Shown here piece after piece: positions 17,011 to 23,045 of a stretch of 23,045 nucleotides of DNA (positions are counted from its first letter, which is position 1; each line of letters opens with the position of its first letter). The stretch lies in contig JBQTIA010000031.1 of NCBI GenBank assembly GCA_052388455.1, positions 1-23,045 of the forward strand. The letters run 5' to 3'. A program made the position numbers and the translations under genes. The DNA comes from CAZSNH01 sp052388455 (GTDB lineage Bacteria; Pseudomonadota; Alphaproteobacteria; Rhizobiales; Hyphomicrobiaceae). The notes beneath the pieces are model-generated. The model was not told where the DNA came from. It did not search any database and was given only the letters and a program-made list of their open reading frames with translations.

Positions 17011-19230
17011 TCAGGACAGCTCCGAACGCGCCATGTTGAGCACCACCCCTTCCACCCTGTCGCTGGCCGTGTCGATCAGGCGGGCGGCTTCGGCCAGGGC
17101 GTAGCGGGAGGTTGAGCGGGCCTTGGCCACCACGATCACCTGGTCGGCGGCGGCGGTGAGGCTCGCCCCGGATTCATCCTCCAGCAGCGCGCCGCCGTCG
17201 ATCACAACGAGATCGAAATCCTTGGCCAGCGCCCGGAGGCCGGCCACCAGCCGGCGGCGCTGCGCGGTCTTCAAGGTGCGCAGGTCGGCGAGCGCGATCG
17301 GCAGGAACGCCAGCCCCGATTTGGTGTCGCGGGTGACGATTCGCGCCAGGTGCTCTTTGTTGTCGAGCACCACGACCTCATCGTCCTTAAGTTCGGCGGC
17401 GAAAATGGTCGAGAGCGTGGCGTTGGCCGAGGCCGCATCGACCAGCAGCACCTTCTCGCCGTTGAGCGCCGCCGCGTAAGCGACGGCCAGCGCGGTGGCT
17501 GACGTTCCCGACTCCCCGCTCGGCGCCAGGAAGAGGACGCTCGTCGGCTGCCCGGGAGCCGTGCGCGACACGATCCTGTTCAGAAGCTGGAGAACCGCCT
17601 GCCGGTAGGACGACGAGCGGTAGCCCTTCACGTCGCTGATCGCGGTCATCAATTCGCTGAAGGCGGCCTGGTCAAAGGTGTCGAAGCGGATGCTGGCCGG
17701 CATCCAGCCGGCGAACATCGACGGTCTGAGCGGCGGAATGGCGACCAGCGGCTCGGTGCCGGCCGCCTCCGCCGCCTCGCGGAGGCTCGTCACCGTGGGA
17801 TCGAAGTGATCGAGGGCCAGCGCGCGGGCGATGCCGAGGCCGAGGCCGGCGAGGCTGCCGAGCGCCAGCACCAGCCACGCGATCGGCCGGCTCGGGCTGG
17901 AGGGAACCGCCGCCGGGGAGATGATGCGCGCCTGCGAGGTGGAGAGCTTCTGCTCCTCTTCGGTTTCCTTGGCGCGGGCGAGATACTGGCGCAGCAGCTC
18001 GCGACTGGCATTCACTTCCTGCTCCAGCTCGCGCAGCTTGATCTGTGCGGTGTTGCTGCGCCCGACCTCCTCCTTCAGCCGGTCGAGGGCGCCGGCGATC
18101 TCACGCTCGCGCGTCGTCGCGATCTGGAAATCGTTCTTGGCGGTGTCGGTGACGCGCTTCAGCTCAGCGGCGATCTGCGCGCGGATCTCGGCGATCTGCG
18201 AGCGGACCTCGATCAGCACCGGATGCTTGTCGCGCAGCTGCGAGGCGAGCGCCGCCTGCCTGCGGGCCACCTGCGCATACTGGTCGCGCAGTTTCTGCAC
18301 CAGTCCGGACTTCATCGCTTCGGGCAGCGTGTCGGGGCTCGCCCCGCTCTTCAGCGCGGCGTTGGCCTGTTCCAGGCGAGCCTTGCTCTCGGCCGCCACG
18401 GCACGCGAGGTGATCAGCTCCGCGTTGAGCTTGCCGAGCTGCTGCTCGCTGACGATGCCGCCCTCGGAGCTGAGAATCTTGTTGGCCTTCTTGTATTCGT
18501 CGACCCGCGTTTCCGCCTTGCGCACCTGCTCACGCAATTCGCCGAGGCGGCTGTCGATCAGCGTGTTGGCCTTGCGCGCTTCGTCGGCCTTGGCCGCCGA
18601 CTGGTCCTCGATGTAGGCGTCGACGATGGCGTTGGTCAGCCGCGCGGCCTTGATCGGCGAGGAGGACGCCGTCTCGATTTCGACAACGTAGGTCTTCTGA
18701 GCCCGCTTCACTTTGAGATTGCGCGCCACGGCTTCCAGCGCGCGGATACGCGGCTCGACGGTCGCGGGCTGGCCGCGGATGATCGCCTTGAGCCGCGAGA
18801 GCATGCCCCCACTCGCCGGCGCCGACGCGAATTCCGGATCCTCCGTCAGATTGAGCTTGTCGACCACGCGGCCGAGCACGGCGTCGGAGCCGATGATGTT
18901 GACCTGGCTTTCGACCAGCGCGAAATCCGAGCCGAGACCGCCCTGAACGACTTCCTCGGAGACGATCTTGCGGTTGCGCGGATCGATGAAGAGCGTGGTG
19001 CTGGCCGTGTAGATCGGAGTCGAGGAGGCCAGATAGAGCAACGCGAGCCCGAGGCCGGTCGCCCCGGCCATCGCGATCGAGGGCAGGTAGCGGGCGAGGA
19101 TGGCGAAGAAGCCCGCCATGTTGGTACCAGGATCGACGCCCATCTGTGCACTGGCAATCCGCGGCGGGCGCGAGGATCCGCGCCCGTCTCCGGTGTTGGG
19201 GATGTCGATCGAACTCTGGCGCTCAAGCAT
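17011..19230 (-). CDS. Wzc/GumC-type polysaccharide co-polymerase with degenerate kinase domain
   Basis: A 739-residue inner-membrane chain-length regulator. It has a Wzz domain with a first membrane span (about 45-68), a long periplasmic coiled coil (about 210-430), a proline-rich motif SPAAVPSSPSRP just before the second span (about 449-470), and a cytoplasmic BY-kinase-like domain. In that domain the expected P-loop GEGK(S/T) is replaced by PSGESGTSATALA (570-582), with no lysine. The second aspartate of the Walker A' motif is lost (LLVDAASANATL), while the Walker B-like LVVIDGG (675-680) remains. The C-terminus ends in ARSELS with no tyrosine cluster. The start is uncertain: the ATG at 19230 has no ribosome binding site, and ATGs at 19143 and 19119 are alternatives. 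It is the first gene of the minus operon with the GT26, double-GT4 and GH10 genes. Confidence 0.88.
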   Translation of the reverse strand: MLERQSSIDIPNTGDGRGSSRPPRIASAQMGVDPGTNMAGFFAILARYLPSIAMAGATGLGLALLYLASSTPIYTASTTLFIDPRNRKIVSEEVVQGGLGSDFALVESQVNIIGSDAVLGRVVDKLNLTEDPEFASAPASGGMLSRLKAIIRGQPATVEPRIRALEAVARNLKVKRAQKTYVVEIETASSSPIKAARLTNAIVDAYIEDQSAAKADEARKANTLIDSRLGELREQVRKAETRVDEYKKANKILSSEGGIVSEQQLGKLNAELITSRAVAAESKARLEQANAALKSGASPDTLPEAMKSGLVQKLRDQYAQVARRQAALASQLRDKHPVLIEVRSQIAEIRAQIAAELKRVTDTAKNDFQIATTREREIAGALDRLKEEVGRSNTAQIKLRELEQEVNASRELLRQYLARAKETEEEQKLSTSQARIISPAAVPSSPSRPIAWLVLALGSLAGLGLGIARALALDHFDPTVTSLREAAEAAGTEPLVAIPPLRPSMFAGWMPASIRFDTFDQAAFSELMTAISDVKGYRSSSYRQAVLQLLNRIVSRTAPGQPTSVLFLAPSGESGTSATALAVAYAAALNGEKVLLVDAASANATLSTIFAAELKDDEVVVLDNKEHLARIVTRDTKSGLAFLPIALADLRTLKTAQRRRLVAGLRALAKDFDLVVIDGGALLEDESGASLTAAADQVIVVAKARSTSRYALAEAARLIDTASDRVEGVVLNMARSELS

Positions 19231-19777
19231 ATGTAACAACTGTCCAATTTTGGAACACTCGTGGCCTCGGCCCTGACCATCGGACGTCCCGATGCGAACC
19301 GCCGGCACCGGACCGCGGGCTGGAACCGATTGCCGTTGGGCTTCTGAAGGTTGATCGCAAGAGTTGTGCCTGATTTTGAGGTTGTCAGTTCGCACCGCAG
19401 CAATTAACGATGATCGCGGTCTGGTGCAGGCGCAACCGCAGCATCGGCATTCTTCGGGGCTGCAGCGGGGCAGGTCGCCCGCTGCAAGATCGAAGGGTCG
19501 GTGTTCTGTGCGCCTCGTTCCACACCAGGCCGCACGGCCGTTGCAACGGTTGCCGCAACTCGAATGGCTCACGAACGTGTCGCGCGGACGGATCGCATGA
19601 CCTGACCGACGACGTGGCCGCCCCATCGATTGCAAGACCGGCGCCAGGATCGACCATTAACTTTCTCGGCACGACGACGGCGGCCGGCGGCTGGCGAGCG
19701 TGTACCCAAAGGCAGGTGCCTCGTCCTCGGACGACGGCACGCCGGGCGGATCCAACGAACAAGTAACAGGTGTGGTG
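19231..19777. other. 547-base divergent regulatory region
   Basis: No coding sequence is supported here; open frames on both strands encode Arg/Cys-rich, family-less peptides. The gap must hold promoters for the co-polymerase operon (minus) and the WcaJ-type gene (plus). A weak plus-strand pair TTGTCA (19382-19387) and TAACGA (19405-19410) has 17-base spacing. Candidate regulator sites are the perfect 12-bp palindrome CCGTTGCAACGG (19538-19549), a 9-bp inverted repeat TGCAGCGGG/CCCGCTGCA (19461-19486), and CCAATTTTGG just upstream of the co-polymerase start (about 19238-19247). Confidence 0.45.
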
Positions 19778-21226
19778 ATGCGTTATCCGAACGGCGTGGA
19801 CGGGATGTCCGGTGCGGCGCCGACGCGCTTGGCAGTGAGTGGAGCCGGCCTCGGGCTGGCGGGCCTTGCTCTCGAGCTTGCAACCATCATGGCGGCGTCG
19901 GTGGTGACCGGGATCGGTTACCATTGCTACGCGTACGGTGATGCCGGTCCGACCGGATTCTTTCTCGCCGCCGGCGGTCTGGCGGGCCTCATATACACCG
20001 CCCCTTACGTGCTCGCCGAGCAGTATCGGATTCAGGATTTTCTCGAAGGGCGGCGCAGTGTCGGTCGCGGCTTCCTGGTCTGGAACTATACCTTCCTCTG
20101 CCTCGCGATCCTCGCCTTCCTGACCAAGACGACCGAGGATTTCTCACGCGGCTGGATGCTGCTGTTCTACCTCGCCGGCCTCGGCGGCATCATCGCGTTC
20201 GAGGCCACCTTCCGCCGCCTGCTGCGCTCGATGATGTCGGCGGGACGCATCACCTTCCGCCGCATGATGCTGATCGGACCGGCCGATGAAGTCCGCCGTT
20301 TTGCAAGTGACCGCAGCCTGCAGCAGGCCGGGTGCTTTGTGGTGGCGACCATGGCGCTGCCGCGCATCGCGCCTGCCGCGCTCGACACCGACGACGAGCA
20401 AGGCTCGCTGGAAGGCTGGGTCGAGCAGGCCCGCGCGCTGCAGGTGGACGACATCGTCATCCTCACGGACTGGTCGCGCATCGACCTGATGGAGCGCATC
20501 GTCGAGGCCTTCTCCTCGCTGCCGGTCGAAATCCACCTCGGCGCATCGAGCCTCGTGGGACGTTTCACCGATGCCCGCGTCTCGCGCATTTCATCGCTCA
20601 CCACGCTGTCGCTGACGGCGCCCGCCCTCGGTCCGCTCCAGTCGTTCGTCAAGCGCGGCGGGGACTTGCTCGGCGCCCTTCTCGCGCTGGCGCTTCTCTC
20701 GCCGGTGCTGGCCACTATCGCCCTGCTGATCCGCGCCGACAGCTCGGGTCCGGTGTTCTTTCGCCAGCGGCGCAATGGGTTCAACGGCCGCGAATTCCAG
20801 ATCTGGAAATTCCGCACCATGACCACGCTGGAGGACGGCGAGGACATCGTGCAGGCCCGCCCCGGCGATCTGCGCGTGACGCGCGTCGGGCGGGTGCTGC
20901 GCCGCTTCAATCTCGACGAGCTGCCGCAGCTGATCAACGTGCTGCGCGGAGAAATGTCGCTCGTCGGCCCGCGGCCGCACGCTGTGGCTCACGACCGCCA
21001 TTTCGGCCGCACCATCGCCAGCTACTCGCGCAGGCTCAACGTGCTGCCCGGAATCACCGGGTGGGCGCAAGTGAATGGCTCGCGCGGCTTGACCGACACC
21101 GAGGAGGCGATGCGCCAGCGGGTCGCCTTCGACCTCTACTACATCGAGAACTGGTCGGTAGCACTCGACCTCTACATCCTCGCCCTGACTCTGTTCTCGC
21201 CCAGGGCGTTCCGAAACGCGCACTGA
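19778..21226 (+). CDS. WcaJ-type undecaprenyl-phosphate sugar phosphotransferase
   Basis: Initiating enzyme that transfers a sugar 1-phosphate, usually glucose or galactose, from a UDP-sugar to undecaprenyl phosphate at the inner membrane. It is 482 residues, the usual length of the large class. There are four N-terminal hydrophobic segments (about 15-155), then a CoA-binding-like region beginning FRRMMLIGPADEVRRF. The catalytic domain starts KRGGDLLGALLALALLSP and has GPVFFRQRRNGFNGREFQIW, KFRTM, the catalytic DE of NLDELPQLINVLRGEMSLVG (D380/E381), GPRP and GITGWAQVNG. The ATG at 19778 has AGGTG about seven bases upstream. It stands alone on the plus strand, divergent from the co-polymerase operon and converging on the type I secretion genes. 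The exact sugar is not determined. Confidence 0.93.
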   Translation: MRYPNGVDGMSGAAPTRLAVSGAGLGLAGLALELATIMAASVVTGIGYHCYAYGDAGPTGFFLAAGGLAGLIYTAPYVLAEQYRIQDFLEGRRSVGRGFLVWNYTFLCLAILAFLTKTTEDFSRGWMLLFYLAGLGGIIAFEATFRRLLRSMMSAGRITFRRMMLIGPADEVRRFASDRSLQQAGCFVVATMALPRIAPAALDTDDEQGSLEGWVEQARALQVDDIVILTDWSRIDLMERIVEAFSSLPVEIHLGASSLVGRFTDARVSRISSLTTLSLTAPALGPLQSFVKRGGDLLGALLALALLSPVLATIALLIRADSSGPVFFRQRRNGFNGREFQIWKFRTMTTLEDGEDIVQARPGDLRVTRVGRVLRRFNLDELPQLINVLRGEMSLVGPRPHAVAHDRHFGRTIASYSRRLNVLPGITGWAQVNGSRGLTDTEEAMRQRVAFDLYYIENWSVALDLYILALTLFSPRAFRNAH

Positions 21227-21288
21227 GCCGGGGCACTGCGGGCAACAGCCCGTCACTACCGACTTGAGCGATCGCGTCTCGCGGCCGC

Positions 21289-22614
21289 TCAGCCTTCGCG
21301 CAGCGAGCGGGCCATGATGTCGGTCAGCGGCTTCAGGAAATAGCTGAGGATGGTGCGCGGCGTCGTTTCGATGAACACGTCCGCCGGCATCCCCGGCACC
21401 AGCCGGTGGCCGGCTGGCAGGCGGTCGAGTTCGCCCGGGTCCACCGCCACCTGCACGGTGAAATAGCGCCGACCCTGACTGTCGGTCACCTCCGCCGGCG
21501 AGACCTTGAGCACGTGCCCCTCGAGCCGCGGCGTCTGCTTGGCGTTGAAGGCCGGGAACATCACGAACGCCGTCTGCTCGGGGCGCACCTTGTCGATGTC
21601 CTGCGGCGCGAGCTGCGCGTCGATGACCAGCTTCAGTCCGTCGGGAATGATCTGGAGGATGGGGCTCGCGGGCGTCACCACTCCCCCTTCGGTATTGACC
21701 GACAGGGCGTGCACGAAGCCCGTCCTCGGTGCCCGCACTTCAGTGCGCTGCACCTTGTCGGCCTGCGCCTTCAGCGTTTCATCCTGCTCGCCGATGGCGG
21801 CTTCGACCTTGCGCAGCTCGTCGACCACCTCCTGAAGATATTCCTTCTGGCTCTGGGTGACGCGCAGCTCCGTTTCGGCCATCGCGCTCCTGGTTTTCGC
21901 CACCTCCGCCTGCACGCGGCCGCGCTCCCCTTCGAGCCGCGCTCCCTCGCGCTGGAGCGGGGCGAGGCGCTGCTGATTGACATAGCCCTTCTCGAACAGC
22001 GGCAGCACGGTCGCCAATTCGCGCGCGTTGAACTCGGACTGCTTGGCGAGCGCGCCCATCTGCGCTTCGAGGCCGGCGGCTTCCTCGTTCAACTGGTCGA
22101 CCTTCTGCCTGAGCACCGACTGCTGGCCGAGCTGGGCCGCGCGCCGAGCCGCGAACAATGCCGCCTGCGCCTCGACCATGCGTCCGATGTCCGGCCCTGC
22201 GGCGGCAAGATCCGCAGGGAGCCGATAGCTCGCGGCATTGTCGCGCTCGGCTTCGAGGCGCACGCGCTGGACCAGAAGCTCGTTCACGCGGGCGCGGGTC
22301 ACGTCGAGACTGGCGCGCGTCTGGGTGTCGTCGAGCTTGACGAGAAGAGCGCCGGCTTCGACCCGGTCGCCGTTCTTGACCAGAATTTTCTGCACGATGC
22401 CGCCATCGAGATGCTGCACGATCTGGTAATTGCCCTCGACGTTGACGCTGCCGGCCGTGACGACGGCGCCGGAGATGGTGACCAGGGCGGAGGCGGCGAC
22501 GATCCCGCCGAACATCCAAACGACGACGCGCAGTCCGAAGCGGACCCAGGGATCGCTGGCACTTTCGACCATTCCCGCGGGGAGGGCGGCGCTTTGAAGT
22601 CGGGCCAGGATCAT
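21289..22614 (-). CDS. HlyD-family type I secretion periplasmic adaptor
   Basis: A 441-residue membrane fusion protein that bridges an inner-membrane ABC exporter to a TolC-type outer-membrane channel. A short cytoplasmic N-terminus is followed by one membrane span (about 28-52). The first half of the lipoyl domain is VQHLDGGIVQKILVKNGDRV, a long coiled-coil hairpin covers about 100-290, and the second lipoyl half is VRAPRTGFVHALSVNTEGGV. The end, VPGMPADVFIETTPRTILSY, then FLKPLTD, is diagnostic of the PrtE/PrsE/HlyD class. The ATG lies 24 bases after the ABC gene's stop with GGTGAA upstream, so they form one operon. In rhizobia the PrsDE system exports glycanases and calcium-binding adhesins that act on exopolysaccharide; the same role here is inferred. 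Confidence 0.93.
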   Translation of the reverse strand: MILARLQSAALPAGMVESASDPWVRFGLRVVVWMFGGIVAASALVTISGAVVTAGSVNVEGNYQIVQHLDGGIVQKILVKNGDRVEAGALLVKLDDTQTRASLDVTRARVNELLVQRVRLEAERDNAASYRLPADLAAAGPDIGRMVEAQAALFAARRAAQLGQQSVLRQKVDQLNEEAAGLEAQMGALAKQSEFNARELATVLPLFEKGYVNQQRLAPLQREGARLEGERGRVQAEVAKTRSAMAETELRVTQSQKEYLQEVVDELRKVEAAIGEQDETLKAQADKVQRTEVRAPRTGFVHALSVNTEGGVVTPASPILQIIPDGLKLVIDAQLAPQDIDKVRPEQTAFVMFPAFNAKQTPRLEGHVLKVSPAEVTDSQGRRYFTVQVAVDPGELDRLPAGHRLVPGMPADVFIETTPRTILSYFLKPLTDIMARSLREG

Positions 22615-22638
22615 GGCTTCACCATATGCGCTTCACCG

Positions 22639-23045
22639 CTATTGCTTGACCGTGGTCGTGGCGGCCGTGGGGACCGCCGGAGCCGGCCGTGTTTCGCCGT
22701 CGCGCGGTTTCGAGGCCGGCTCGTCCGCGGCGGCGGACTTGTCGAAGCCCTGCTGGAACATGCGCATCACGTCCTTGCGCGGCCCGAACGCTCGCTGCAT
22801 TCCGCGGTCGAGGTACAGCAGCAGGTCGGCCTTGCCGATCGCCTGCACGCGGTGCGAGATCAGCACGATCGCCTGGCCGCGCTCGCGCATGCCGTCGATC
22901 GCGGCCGACAAGGCCTCATCGCCGCTGCGGTCGAGGTTGGCATTGGGCTCGTCGAGGACCACCAGCGGTGGATGGCCAAAGAGCGCGCGGGCGAGGCCGA
23001 TGCGCTGGCGCTGGCCGGCCGACAGGTAGATGCCAAAGGCGCCGA
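22639..23045 (-). CDS. Type I secretion ABC transporter ATPase/permease, N-terminal part beyond the right edge
   Basis: Only the last 134 residues are in the window. They contain the ABC signature YLSAGQRQRIGLARAL (LSAGQ in place of LSGGQ), Walker B with catalytic glutamate LVVLDEPNANLD, and the H-loop IVLISHR. LLLYLDRGMQRAFGPRKDVM is typical of the end of PrtD/PrsD-type exporters. A poorly conserved Ala/Pro-rich tail of about 40 residues follows. By family, the missing part should hold six membrane spans and Walker A. It is followed after 24 bases by the HlyD-type adaptor gene. Specificity is unknown; the TolC-type partner is not in the window. Confidence 0.92.
   Translation of the reverse strand, partial: GAFGIYLSAGQRQRIGLARALFGHPPLVVLDEPNANLDRSGDEALSAAIDGMRERGQAIVLISHRVQAIGKADLLLYLDRGMQRAFGPRKDVMRMFQQGFDKSAAADEPASKPRDGETRPAPAVPTAATTTVKQ

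Noticed and set aside
19231..19635. In-frame extension of the co-polymerase gene to 19635
   Set aside because: The 135 added residues are rich in Arg, Cys and His, resemble no Wzz domain, and precede the normal start of the family; treated as chance open frame.
21237..21254. Small hairpin CGGGC-AACA-GCCCG between the converging WcaJ-type and HlyD-type genes
   Set aside because: The stem is only five base pairs and no T-run follows on either strand, so a terminator is not supported.

Overview
The window reads as a chromosomal segment of a high-GC alphaproteobacterium, most likely Hyphomicrobiales (Rhizobiales). The evidence is the conserved order tRNA-Trp, secE, nusG, rplK, rplA, rplJ, rplL, rpoB, the protein sequences of these housekeeping genes, and the style of the exopolysaccharide genes. 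I cannot name the genus from sequence alone.

Positions 1-6720 (all minus strand) hold the core transcription/translation block. It contains rpoB (truncated by the left edge), rplL, rplJ, rplA, rplK, nusG, secE and tRNA-Trp. The untranslated gaps are structured: a recognisable L10 leader upstream of rplJ, a hairpin overlapping the rplK ribosome binding site that may be the L1 autoregulatory site, and a long stem between rplL and rpoB that resembles an RNase III-type processing site. No tuf gene lies upstream of tRNA-Trp here.

Positions 6721-7881 are a transition zone. It contains a small YbjQ-family gene, an imperfect inverted array of 8-bp repeats at that gene's 3' end, a REP-like GC hairpin, tRNA-Thr(UGU) with a convincing promoter, and a palindromic MITE-like element flanked by 15-bp direct repeats. 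The element lies next to the point where core genes give way to polysaccharide genes.

Positions 7882-23045 are a polysaccharide assembly and export locus, cut by the right edge. The genes are: a GINT1-like propeller-domain protein (minus); a Wzx-type flippase and a GT4 glycosyltransferase (plus operon); a minus operon of a Wzc/GumC-type co-polymerase, a WecG/TagA (GT26) glycosyltransferase, a fused double GT4 glycosyltransferase and a Tat-exported GH10 glycanase; a WcaJ-type initiating sugar-phosphate transferase (plus); and a type I secretion pair, HlyD-type adaptor plus ABC transporter (minus). Together they suggest a Wzx/Wzy-type pathway: WcaJ-type priming on undecaprenyl phosphate, extension by GT26 and GT4 enzymes, flipping by Wzx, and length control by the co-polymerase. 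The GH10 enzyme and the type I exporter would act on the finished polymer or deliver proteins to it. No Wzy polymerase or outer-membrane Wza channel is in the window.

The points most worth following are the co-polymerase with an eroded ATP-binding loop, the double GT4 fusion, the GH10 gene preceded by an 18-bp stem that pairs fully only in the RNA of its own strand, the GINT1-like protein, and the palindromic element at the locus boundary.
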